Positions 1-6,627 of a stretch of DNA of 7,674 nt are shown here, in pieces. Under the pieces are notes generated by a model, which worked only from the letters and a program-made list of their open reading frames with translations, had not been told where the DNA came from and did not search any database. Where the stretch lies: positions 1-7,674 of the forward strand of contig JAQUMZ010000118.1 in the NCBI GenBank assembly GCA_028717865.1. Reading direction: 5' to 3'. Every line of letters starts with the position of its first letter. The stretch's first letter is position 1. The position numbers and the translations under genes are program-made. The stretch is from Elusimicrobiota bacterium. GTDB lineage: Bacteria; Elusimicrobiota; Elusimicrobia; UBA1565; UBA9628.

Positions 1-576
1 CGGCACGGCGCCCGGGTCGCCCGCGCGAGCGGCGCGGTCGATGACCGGCCCGCCCGGATAGCCCAGGCCCAGCATGCGGGCGACCTTGTCGTAGGCCTCG
101 CCGGCGGCGTCGTCGCGCGTGCGGCCCAGCAGACGATAGCGCCCCGCGGCCCGGCACAGCAGCAGATCCGTATGCCCGCCGGACACTATGAGGGCCAGCA
201 GGGGGAACCTCAACGGCGGGGCGTCCAGCTCGGCGGCGAAGACGTGCCCCTCCAGATGGTTGACCGCGACGACCGGGCGGCGCAGGGCGCGCGCGGCCGC
301 CAACGCGGCCATCTTGCCCACCAGCAGCGGACCCATCAGGCCGGGACCGCGGGCGAAGCTCACGGCATCGACGCCGCCGCCGGCGCGCGCCAGGGCCGCC
401 TCGATCACCGCCGCGATGCGCTGGAGGTGCGCCCGCGCGGCCAGCTCCGGCACCACCCCGTGGAAACGCCGGTGCAGGGGTATCTGCGAGGACACGACGC
501 TCGACAGGATGCGGCCGCCGGAAACGACTCCCGCGGCGGTTTCGTCGCAGGACGTCTCGATGCCCAGGACGGTCAA
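1..576 (-). CDS. tsaD: tRNA N6-adenosine threonylcarbamoyltransferase TsaD, N-terminal 192 residues (cut by window edge)
   Basis: TsaD transfers the threonylcarbamoyl group from threonylcarbamoyl-AMP to A37 of tRNAs that read ANN codons, working in the cytoplasm with TsaB and TsaE. The translation opens LTVLGIETSCDETAAG, the classic TsaD N-terminus, and continues with SFARGPGLMGPLLVG (73-87), the metal-ligand motif NHLEGH (His107 and His111), IVSGGHT (130-136) and DDAAGEAYDKVARMLGLGYPGG (split here as DDAAGEAYDK at 155-164, then LGLGYPGG). The family is about 330-350 residues, so the C-terminal 40 percent lies beyond the window. The start is inferred as TTG at 576-574, because homology begins there and no ATG or GTG lies close upstream in frame. 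This TTG overlaps the TGA of the S41 protease gene by four bases (TTGA). I see no Shine-Dalgarno sequence, so translational coupling is likely. Identity is secure; the exact start is inferred. Confidence 0.96.
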   Translation of the reverse strand, partial: MTVLGIETSCDETAAGVVSGGRILSSVVSSQIPLHRRFHGVVPELAARAHLQRIAAVIEAALARAGGGVDAVSFARGPGLMGPLLVGKMAALAAARALRRPVVAVNHLEGHVFAAELDAPPLRFPLLALIVSGGHTDLLLCRAAGRYRLLGRTRDDAAGEAYDKVARMLGLGYPGGPVIDRAARAGDPGAVP

Positions 577-1880
577 GGGCGTCGGGGCTGAAGCCGGCCG
601 AGGACGCCGCGCGCCTTGAGCAGGGAGAGCGCCGTTTCGAGGGCTTCGTCGCGGATCAACTCCTCGCTCTTGACCGCGGAGCGCGGCTTCTTGCCGGGCT
701 CGTAGACCTGTTCCCACTGCGCGAAAAGCTTCTCGTCGTCCTCCGGCGCTATGGGGACCTCGATGTCGGGCGCGATGCCGCCGGTATCGTGCTTGGGGTC
801 GCGCTGGATCGAACGCCCGTTGGGGGTGTAGTAGCGCGCGATGGTCAGGCGCAGGCCGGAGTTGTCCGGCAGCGGGATGACCGACTGCACGCTGGCCTTG
901 CCGAAGGTCCGCTGGCCCATGACCAGGGCCCGGCCGTGATCCTGGAGAGCCCCGGCGATGATCTCCGCCCCGGAGGCGGACCCCTCGTTGACCAGGACCA
1001 CCAGGGGCAGGTCCGGGTAGGGGCCGCCCGATCCGCTGCGGAACTCCTGCCGGCTCTCGGGCCGCCGCCCCTGCGTGTAGACCACGAGCTGGTCCGCGCC
1101 CAGGAAGCCGGACGCCACCTCCACCGCCGAAGCCAGCAGGCCTCCGGGATTGTGGCGCAGGTCCAGGACCAGGCCATCGAGGCCGCCCTTGGCCAGGGCC
1201 TTCATCGCGGCGTGGAAATCGTCGGTGGTGCGCGCGCTGAACTCGATGATGCGCAGATAGCCGATCTTGCCGCCCAATTCGCGCTGCTGGACGCTCTCGA
1301 TCTTGATGTTCTCGCGCGAAAACTCGAAGTTCTTCTCGACGGCCGGCGCGCCGGCCTCGCCCGGAGGCGCGCGCCAAATGGAGAGCTTGACCTTGGTCCC
1401 GGGCGGACCCCGCAGGATATCCATGGCGTCGGCCACCTGAAGGTCCTTGGCGCTCTCCCCCTCGATCGCGACGATCCGGTCCTCGGGCAGGACGCCCTGC
1501 CGCCAGGCCGGGGTGCCGGGCAAGGGCGTGAGCACCGTGGGCCAGCCGTCCCGCATGACCATCCGGATGCCGATGCCTCCGAACTGGCCCTCGGTCTCGG
1601 CCTTGATCTCGCGGTGCGCCTGCGGCTCCATGAATTGCGAGAACAGGTCGAGCTTGCGCGCCATGCCCGCCGCCGCCCCGTAGACGAGCTGCCGGACGTC
1701 AGGGGCGTCCACGTATTCCGCCTCGATATAGTCGAGCACGTCGACCAGGAGGTCGAGTTGCTCGTAGACCTTGTCGTCGCCGCCCGAAACCGGCGCGGTG
1801 GAGCTCTGGACGGCCCAGGCCGGCGCGGCGGCCGCCGAAAGCGCCGCGACCAGCATCACGCCCTTCGCGATGATCCTCAT
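573..1880 (-). CDS. S41 family C-terminal processing peptidase (CtpA/Prc type)
   Basis: This is a 435-residue periplasmic serine protease of the tail-specific/CtpA family, which cleaves proteins near their C-termini using a Ser/Lys dyad. Residues 1-23 form a signal peptide (MRIIAKGV start, AWA before the predicted cut), with no lipobox. A helical N-terminal region is followed by one PDZ domain (about 98-170, from GGIGIRM), then the S41 core with RHNPGG (242-247). The predicted catalytic Ser303 lies in NEGSASGAEI and the catalytic Lys328 in GQRTFGKASVQ. Their 25-residue spacing matches E. coli Prc S430/K455. The frame is open further upstream, but ATG 1880 is chosen because it gives a proper signal peptide, follows a GGGGGGAG tract at 1883-1890, and lies 13 bases after the envC-like stop. 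The upstream extension would run into the preceding gene. It probably shares a transcript with ftsX, envC and tsaD. The substrate is unknown; cell-wall hydrolases are an inference from context. Confidence 0.95.
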   Translation of the reverse strand: MRIIAKGVMLVAALSAAAAPAWAVQSSTAPVSGGDDKVYEQLDLLVDVLDYIEAEYVDAPDVRQLVYGAAAGMARKLDLFSQFMEPQAHREIKAETEGQFGGIGIRMVMRDGWPTVLTPLPGTPAWRQGVLPEDRIVAIEGESAKDLQVADAMDILRGPPGTKVKLSIWRAPPGEAGAPAVEKNFEFSRENIKIESVQQRELGGKIGYLRIIEFSARTTDDFHAAMKALAKGGLDGLVLDLRHNPGGLLASAVEVASGFLGADQLVVYTQGRRPESRQEFRSGSGGPYPDLPLVVLVNEGSASGAEIIAGALQDHGRALVMGQRTFGKASVQSVIPLPDNSGLRLTIARYYTPNGRSIQRDPKHDTGGIAPDIEVPIAPEDDEKLFAQWEQVYEPGKKPRSAVKSEELIRDEALETALSLLKARGVLGRLQPRRP

Positions 1881-1882
1881 GT

Positions 1883-1890
1883 CTCCCCCC
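1883..1890 (-). promoter_or_regulatory. Purine tract acting as ribosome binding site for the S41 protease gene
   Basis: On the minus strand the bases before ATG 1880 read GGGGGGAGAC. The G-rich GGAG core lies closer to the start than is usual, but it is the only anti-SD-like tract here and supports ATG 1880 over the upstream in-frame extension. Confidence 0.55.
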
Positions 1891-1893
1891 GCG

Positions 1894-3009
1894 CTAGCGC
1901 CCCTTGCGCAGCCAAAGCATCGGGTCAAGGGCTTCGGTCCCGCGGCGCAGTTCGAGATAAACGCCCCGCTCCCCCGCGGTTCCCACGGCCTCCTCCGGCT
2001 CCACGGCCGCGCCCTTGGCTTTCAATATCTCTCCCAGCTCGCCGTAGACGCTGAAAAACTCCCCTCCGTGATCCACGATGACGACGCGCCCATAGGAACG
2101 GAAGGGCCCGGAAAATATCACCTGTCCGGCGCGCACCGCGCCCACGCGGGCCCCGGCCGAGGCGGAGAACGTGACGCCTTGGTGGAAGACCCACGATCCG
2201 AGCTCCTCGTTGCGCTCGCGGCCGTAGGGACGCGCGACGGTCCCCGCCACGGGCCAGGGCAAGGAATTCCTGGGCAGCTCTAGTCGGACGGGGCGATTCT
2301 GAGGCGCGGGCTTGGCCCCCATGCGGCTGAGCAGTTGGGCCAGGGCGGCCTTGGTCTCCTCCAGCTCGCGGGCCCGCTTTTCCGCGGCGGCCAGGCGCTC
2401 GCGGGCCTCGGAGGCGGCCGCTTGGGTGCGCAGATATTCCCCGCGCAGGCGGGTCTCCTCCACCTCGGCCTGCCGGCCCTTGCTCTTGAGCTCGGCGGCC
2501 CGGCGCCGGACGGCCTCGGCGTCCGCCTCGGTCTTGATGCGGCTGCCCCGCAGGGCGGCGAGCACGCGGGCCTTCTCCAGCAGGGCCGAGCGCCGGAAGG
2601 CCTCCCCCCAAAGCTCGGCGCCGCTCCAGGCCGGCTCCCGGATATCCAAGATTCGGACGTGCTCGCGCAGTTCGCCGAAAAGCGCCGAGTTCCAGAAATC
2701 CGAGGCCGAGCTCAAGGTCCCGATCCGGCTCTTGAGCTCGTCGCGCCGGCTCTCGACCCGGCGTATGCCGCGAGTGATGTCCTCGACGCGCCGGCGCGTC
2801 TCGCCGTCGCGGCTCTTGAGCCGGTCCGCCTCGCGGCTGAGGGAGGATTCCTCCCGCCGCAGGCGTTCGAGCTCCACGCGCGCCGCCTCCAGTTCCTTTT
2901 GTATGCGGCCCAACTCCCTGCGCTTGGCGCTCATCTGGGCGGCGGCCGGAGCGACCGCCGCGGCCAGCAGCAGGACGGCCAGGAGCGGGCGGCTCAGTCG
3001 CCGGACCAT
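1894..3009 (-). CDS. EnvC-like murein hydrolase activator with degenerate LytM (M23) domain
   Basis: This 371-residue exported protein has a signal peptide at 1-25 (MVRRLSRPLLAVLLLAA... to AAAQ). Two long, charged, heptad-like coiled-coil regions follow (about 26-100 and 160-230), interrupted by a segment with NSALFGELREHV (107-118), and then a C-terminal LytM/M23 domain (about 248-371). Active M23 enzymes have HxxxD, YxHL and HxH motifs. Here they read HQGVT (276-280, Asp replaced by Thr), YGEL (322-325, His replaced by Glu) and GVY (349-351, both His lost). The domain should therefore not bind zinc or hydrolyse peptidoglycan, as in E. coli EnvC, which activates amidases AmiA/AmiB instead. 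The frame stays open to 3717, but that part overlaps ftsX. ATG 3009 gives a clean signal peptide and a 16-base overlap with ftsX, the usual partner of EnvC. The EnvC family is well supported; amidase activation is inferred. Confidence 0.9.
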   Translation of the reverse strand: MVRRLSRPLLAVLLLAAAVAPAAAQMSAKRRELGRIQKELEAARVELERLRREESSLSREADRLKSRDGETRRRVEDITRGIRRVESRRDELKSRIGTLSSASDFWNSALFGELREHVRILDIREPAWSGAELWGEAFRRSALLEKARVLAALRGSRIKTEADAEAVRRRAAELKSKGRQAEVEETRLRGEYLRTQAAASEARERLAAAEKRARELEETKAALAQLLSRMGAKPAPQNRPVRLELPRNSLPWPVAGTVARPYGRERNEELGSWVFHQGVTFSASAGARVGAVRAGQVIFSGPFRSYGRVVIVDHGGEFFSVYGELGEILKAKGAAVEPEEAVGTAGERGVYLELRRGTEALDPMLWLRKGR

Positions 3010-3737
3010 AGGAAGGGCAGGGCCGCCGGCAGCGAGACGCCGGCCCACAGCGCCAGCTGCCGAAGCAAAGGCGGATGCCCCCACCACGGCAGATAGGCCC
3101 GCGCCGGCCAAGCGGCGGCCGCGGCCAGAATCATGCCCGCCGCCGTCCCGGCGGCCGCCAGGCCGGCGACTGCGGCCCAGGACCCGCGGGACGGCGGCGC
3201 CGCGCCCAGGCAGAGCGCGGCGATCAACGCCGCCGCCGACGCGCAAAGCAGCGCGCTCCAAACCAGGTCCAGGAAATGGACGTAAAGCCGCGCCTGCAGC
3301 ATGGCGCGCAGCTGGGCGGGCCGGTAGCGCGTCTCGGTCCAGGCCGCCGCCCCGCCCGCGGCCGCCAGCCAAGTCTCGAAGCGATCCAGGCCGGAGGGCT
3401 TGAGACGCGCCTCGAAAGCGGGGGACAGGGGATTGCCGGCGACCCAAATAATGGAATCGACCAATTCCGGATCCTCGCGCCGCAGGGCGGCCAGGGAGTC
3501 CTCGCGGGGGACATAAACCGCCCGCGCCGTCTCCGGCAGGCCCAGCAGCCGCTCCTCGATGAGCTTGGCCTGGCTCTCGGACGGTTCCTCCTTGAGAAAG
3601 AAGAGAACCTTGAAGTCCTCGCGCAGCAGGTCCGCGAACCTCTCCGCCTGCGCGCGAACCAGCAGCAGGCTTTCCCCGCCGACGCCTCCCATGAGAGCCA
3701 GCAGAAGCACGAGCCATCGGCGCAAGGAAGCGTTCAC
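2994..3737 (-). CDS. ftsX: FtsX-like cell division permease subunit
   Basis: FtsX is the membrane subunit of the FtsEX ABC-type complex. It does not transport, but relays ATP hydrolysis by FtsE to periplasmic cell-wall hydrolase regulators. The 247-residue product has the FtsX layout: TM1 (about 8-27), a periplasmic domain (about 28-150), then TM2 (152-178), TM3 (186-208) and TM4 (225-245). Family signatures in the periplasmic domain include DFKVLFFLKEEPSESQ (41-56), YVPREDSLAALRREDPEL (75-92) and the conserved GNPLSPAFEARL (101-112). At 247 residues it is shorter than the typical ~300, mainly because it lacks the usual N-terminal cytoplasmic tail. The start is GTG 3737. An in-frame TTG at 3725, with GGTGA eight bases before it, is a possible alternative. 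The 3' end overlaps the envC-like gene, supporting an FtsX-EnvC pair. No ftsE is adjacent. Confidence 0.88.
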   Translation of the reverse strand: MNASLRRWLVLLLALMGGVGGESLLLVRAQAERFADLLREDFKVLFFLKEEPSESQAKLIEERLLGLPETARAVYVPREDSLAALRREDPELVDSIIWVAGNPLSPAFEARLKPSGLDRFETWLAAAGGAAAWTETRYRPAQLRAMLQARLYVHFLDLVWSALLCASAAALIAALCLGAAPPSRGSWAAVAGLAAAGTAAGMILAAAAAWPARAYLPWWGHPPLLRQLALWAGVSLPAALPFLWSGD

Positions 3738-3743
3738 CCAGCC

Positions 3744-3772
3744 AGTATAGGAAATTGGCGTCCCGTTTTGAA
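3744..3772 (-). promoter_or_regulatory. Possible sigma-70-like promoter for the ftsX-envC-ctp-tsaD run
   Basis: On the minus strand TTCAAA (3772-3767) and TATACT (3749-3744) are separated by 17 bases. The -10 matches consensus at five of six positions and the -35 at four of six. It sits in a 98-base gap that is AT-richer than its surroundings, upstream of four tightly packed genes. Transcription would start about base 3737, at the GTG itself, implying a leaderless mRNA, a downstream start (TTG 3725) or a chance match. Confidence 0.4.
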
Positions 3773-3835
3773 AAAGTTCAGCAAGTGGCGCCGCGCCGGA
3801 CCGGACTTTCGCAAGATAAGCAAGGAACGTCCCCG

Positions 3836-5026
3836 CTATCTATAGGGGACGAAGACGCGCGCCGCCGAGGCGACGACCCTCGCCACGGAGGGCAGCAGCA
3901 TGAGCAGGGTCAGAATCAGCAGGGCCGGATAGTGCGCCGTCGCGAAGGAAAAAAACCGGCCCAGCGCCGCCAGCGGCGGGCGCGCCGGCGCCGGCGCCGG
4001 CTGCGGCGCGGCGACGATCTTGATCACGCTCTTATGCGCCATGACCCGCGACAACGCGGCGACGGGAACGCCGGCCTCCACGACCAGGACGTTTTCACCG
4101 GAGCCGGGCGCGGTTTGCGTGCCGATGGAGCGCTTTACGCGCAGGCCGGTATCGGCCAGATCCGAGCGCAGGCGCGCCAAGGCCTCGGCCGGGGCGGCGC
4201 CGCCGGCCAGACGCACTCCGATAAGGATGTCGGCGGTCGCGAACCGCTCGGGCTGGCGCGCGGGACCGGCCAGTTCCAGGCGCGCCACGGCCGGGACGGT
4301 CATCGCCCGGCCGATCCCGTTGGCCGGCATCCAACCCCACAACGCCACCTGGTCGGGCCCCCGGCCGACCGCGGACGGCTCGAAGCGCGTATCCTGGCGG
4401 AAGGCCGCGACGCGGCCGAGATCGGCCAGGGCGTCCTTGAGCGAAACCCCGGCATTATTCTTGAGGTCCAGATTGACGGCGACGAACACCTCGGCGCCGG
4501 AAAGGGGCGCGGCGGCCTGGGGGACGCCCCAGGCCGCCGCGTCGCCGCCGGCCCGGGCGTTGAGGATATGGGCATCGTAATCCCGCCGTCCGAGCGCACG
4601 CGCCTCGTCGAGGCCGACGTCCTTCACCTTATGGCCCGGCAGTTCCAGCGGAGCGGCCAAGCCCTCCCACAGCGAGTAGCGCCGGCGCTCGTTTTCCGTG
4701 CGCGGGGCTCCCGGCGCGGCCGCGCCGGCCGCCGGCCGCGCGGAGGCGGCCGGGGGACGGGGCGAGACCGGGAAGGGCAAAACCGGCGGCCGCTGCGCAG
4801 CGGACGGCGCCGGGGCCGCCGGGGCGCCGCCGGGATTGGCCGCGGCCCCTTCCTGGCGCGCGCCCTCCTCCATCGCGCCGCTGGCTTCGGAGGAAGGATG
4901 GGAATAAGCTCCCGCGCCGCCCTCCCCGATGAACCTGGTCTGGAAGCCGCCGCGCGCCAAGGCGGCCTTGGGCGAGGCGGCGTGCGCCGTAAAAAACAAC
5001 GCCGCGATAACGGATAAAATCGCCAT
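3836..5026 (-). CDS. Unrecognised secreted, C-terminally anchored protein with two ~76-residue repeats
   Basis: I do not recognise this 396-residue protein. It starts with a signal peptide (MAILSVIAALFFTAHA, about 1-16). A linker very rich in Ala and Pro follows (about 55-108), then a region with YSLWEGLAAPLELPGHKVKD (117-136). Two units then resemble each other: 178-253, from AEVFVAVNLDL to VARLELA, and 265-340, from ADILIGVRLAG to VIKIVAA. Each begins with a hydrophobic strand, carries an Ala/Leu-rich helix (KDALADL; EALARLRSDL), and ends with a Val-rich strand, a proline (MPANGIGRAM; VPVAALSRVM) and a last strand. This suggests a duplicated beta-alpha-beta fold; any likeness to subtilase propeptides is speculative. 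A hydrophobic helix near the C-terminus (about 367-390) precedes a short basic tail, suggesting membrane anchoring. ATG 5026 is chosen because GGAG lies eight bases upstream and the promoter covers the alternative upstream start at 5074. Its position suggests an envelope role, but no function can be assigned. Confidence 0.85.
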   Translation of the reverse strand: MAILSVIAALFFTAHAASPKAALARGGFQTRFIGEGGAGAYSHPSSEASGAMEEGARQEGAAANPGGAPAAPAPSAAQRPPVLPFPVSPRPPAASARPAAGAAAPGAPRTENERRRYSLWEGLAAPLELPGHKVKDVGLDEARALGRRDYDAHILNARAGGDAAAWGVPQAAAPLSGAEVFVAVNLDLKNNAGVSLKDALADLGRVAAFRQDTRFEPSAVGRGPDQVALWGWMPANGIGRAMTVPAVARLELAGPARQPERFATADILIGVRLAGGAAPAEALARLRSDLADTGLRVKRSIGTQTAPGSGENVLVVEAGVPVAALSRVMAHKSVIKIVAAPQPAPAPARPPLAALGRFFSFATAHYPALLILTLLMLLPSVARVVASAARVFVPYR

Positions 5027-5034
5027 GGGCCGCG

Positions 5035-5038
5035 CTCC
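5035..5038 (-). promoter_or_regulatory. Ribosome binding site for the repeat-containing envelope protein
   Basis: GGAG lies eight bases before ATG 5026 on the minus strand. It decides between this start and an in-frame upstream ATG at 5074, which would lie inside the promoter. Confidence 0.6.
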
Positions 5039-5045
5039 GGCGCCT

Positions 5046-5074
5046 ATCGTACCACAGAATCCCTTCTGGGTCAA
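5046..5074 (-). promoter_or_regulatory. Sigma-70-like promoter with inverted repeat in the spacer
   Basis: The minus strand reads TTGACC (5074-5069), a 17-base spacer, then TACGAT (5051-5046). The -35 matches consensus at five of six positions and the -10 at four. The predicted transcription start near 5039 would leave a leader of about 13 bases containing the GGAG ribosome binding site of the repeat-protein gene. The spacer holds the inverted repeat CAGAA-TCCC-TTCTG (5055-5068), which could be an operator. The element lies in the 77-base gap after the DUF5693 gene, in locally lower-GC DNA. Confidence 0.6.
5055..5068. repeat. Perfect 5-base inverted repeat (CAGAA/TTCTG) between promoter boxes
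   Basis: CAGAA and its reverse complement TTCTG flank four bases (TCCC) exactly between the predicted -10 and -35 boxes. This is a typical place for a repressor or MerR-type site, but a 5-base arm could arise by chance. No T-run follows, so it is not a convincing terminator for the DUF5693 gene. Confidence 0.35.
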
Positions 5075-5103
5075 CAGGCCTATGCGGGATTAGGACTTTG
5101 GCT

Positions 5104-6627
5104 CTATTTAGCGGCGCCTTCCCGGCGCAGGGCGAGCAGAACGCCCCCCCAAGCCAGGCCGGCCGCCAGCACCAGGACCGTGCAGCCCAGCGTGAAAAAT
5201 ATCCCGGGACCGGGCCGGGCGAAAGCCGCGATCGTCCCGATGGGCAGCAGCAGTCCCAGCCAGAGCCACGGCCGGGGATCGGCGGCCGGGACCTGGGACC
5301 GGCGGCCCAGGCCGCGCAAGCCGAACAGCAGCGCCGGCACGCCGATAAGGGCCTCGCGCCAGCGCCACGGCCACCACCAGAGCGACGGCCAGGCGTCCTG
5401 CATCCGGCTCAGCCAGCCCCAGGCGGCCGTCCCGGAAAGAAGCAGCCGCGGCTGGAAGAGCAGCAAAGCCGCGACCGCCGCGAGGGCCAGTTTCAAAAGA
5501 TCCAAATAGGAAGGCGCCGTTTCCAGCCGGCGCCCCAGGGCGCGAGGCGAAAGCGGGAAAAGGGCGAGCAGGCCGATGCCCATGGGCCAAGCCATGGCCG
5601 AGAAAGCCGGACTATCCGGCAGCGGCGGGGCGGCGCTCGCGGCCAAAAGCAGCCCGACGACGGCTCCCGTCGCCGCGGTCGCGGCGGTTCCGGCGGCCAG
5701 TTCCGCCACCGGCGAGGCGGCCGGACGGCGCTCCTGCACGACCAGGCGCGCGCGCTTGAAGCTCGCCACGCCCAGGCGCACGGCGAGGATGGGCCCCAGC
5801 ACCGCCAGCAGCCACGCCAGCCAACGGCGCCCCGGAGAGGTCCGGACGCCGCCGGCCGCGGGGAGCGGCCGCCGGTCGACGACGCCGAGTTCGCGCAGTG
5901 GCCGCAGCAGCGCGCGCAGGCGCGCGAGGTTCTCCTCCGCCGAAGCCGCCGGATCCAGCCGCAGCAGCAGCAGCCGGCCCGGCCGGCCGTGGACGGCGCG
6001 CAGCAAGGCCGCCAGACGAGCCGAGGGTTCGAAGACGGCGGCCGGCCAAGACGGCGCGCCGCCGCCCGCCGCGCGGGCGCCGCGCCCGGAGGGCTCCAAC
6101 TCCACCGGGATCAATCCGGCCGCCGACGCCGAGGCCAGATCCTCGGGATCGAGGCCGCCCGGCCAATCCGGCTGCGGCTCGCGCGCCGTCTCGATGACGC
6201 CGTGGGCGCAGGCGCTCGCCGTGCTCAAGACCAGACCCCGGCCCGCCAGGAGCTCGGTCAACCCGGCCAACAGGCCCGGATCCTTGACCCAGATCGCGTT
6301 GGGCTTGAGCGCCGCGCTCGGCGCCACGAAACCCAGGCTCTTCCATTTCTCCAGCTCCTGGCGCGAAAAGAGCAGGACATCCCCGCGCGCGACGAGCCCG
6401 CCCAGGGTCCGGCGGCGCACGACCGCGGCTCCCACCCCCATGGCCTCGGCCCGCTGCCAAATATCCGAGGCGGGCAGGCCGCCCGCCTCGGCCGCGGCGG
6501 CGACCTCGCCCGCGTCGAGCGCGGCCACGCTGGGGCGGAAGGCGCCGCTCTGGGCGCGGTGGGCCGCGTAGAACAGCAAGCCCAGGCTCGCGGCCGCCAG
6601 GCCGCGCCGGACGAGGCGCCGGTTCAT
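5104..6627 (-). CDS. DUF5693-type polytopic membrane protein
   Basis: This 507-residue protein has one N-terminal membrane helix or signal anchor (about 8-21, LGLLFYA), a large extracytoplasmic domain (about 25-265), then a C-terminal half with about seven hydrophobic segments (near 268-290, 308-332, 342-360, 375-397, 425-440, 453-470 and 475-500). The soluble domain has a pattern I associate with DUF5693: IWQRAEAMGVGAAVVRRRTL (56-75) followed by LVARGDVLLFSRQEL (78-92), and later LLLLRLDPAASAEENLARL (219-237). DUF5693 has no established biochemical role; members are often said to sit near cell-surface polysaccharide genes, which would fit a role in envelope glycan handling, but that is inference. 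ATG 6627 overlaps the TGA of the glycogen synthase fragment by four bases (ATGA), so translation was probably coupled. The frame is open upstream, but that part lies across the synthase coding region. Membrane topology is clear; the family call is from memory of the pattern. Confidence 0.75.
   Translation of the reverse strand: MNRRLVRRGLAAASLGLLFYAAHRAQSGAFRPSVAALDAGEVAAAAEAGGLPASDIWQRAEAMGVGAAVVRRRTLGGLVARGDVLLFSRQELEKWKSLGFVAPSAALKPNAIWVKDPGLLAGLTELLAGRGLVLSTASACAHGVIETAREPQPDWPGGLDPEDLASASAAGLIPVELEPSGRGARAAGGGAPSWPAAVFEPSARLAALLRAVHGRPGRLLLLRLDPAASAEENLARLRALLRPLRELGVVDRRPLPAAGGVRTSPGRRWLAWLLAVLGPILAVRLGVASFKRARLVVQERRPAASPVAELAAGTAATAATGAVVGLLLAASAAPPLPDSPAFSAMAWPMGIGLLALFPLSPRALGRRLETAPSYLDLLKLALAAVAALLLFQPRLLLSGTAAWGWLSRMQDAWPSLWWWPWRWREALIGVPALLFGLRGLGRRSQVPAADPRPWLWLGLLLPIGTIAAFARPGPGIFFTLGCTVLVLAAGLAWGGVLLALRREGAAK

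Noticed and set aside
789..2054. Plus-strand open frame of 421 codons opposite the S41 protease
   Set aside because: It crosses the boundary between two well-supported minus-strand genes and encodes a low-complexity product with no recognisable domain.
3010..3717. N-terminal extension of the EnvC-like frame
   Set aside because: The extension overlaps ftsX in another frame and translates to Arg/Gly/Ala-rich sequence. A proper signal peptide begins at ATG 3009.
3770..3835. Terminator after the repeat-containing envelope protein gene
   Set aside because: Minus-strand GGCG-CGG-CGCC followed later by five Ts was considered, but the arms are only four bases and the T-run is over ten bases away. 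CTTGC occurs three times here, but as short direct repeats without clear meaning.
3755..5017. Plus-strand open frame of 420 codons opposite the repeat-containing envelope protein
   Set aside because: The product is Arg/Gly-rich low complexity. The minus strand has a signal peptide, ribosome binding site, promoter and membrane helix, so it is the coding strand.
5027..5074. Longer start (ATG 5074) for the repeat-containing envelope protein
   Set aside because: That start lies within the predicted -35 box and would put 16 extra residues before a good signal peptide. ATG 5026 has GGAG at the right distance.
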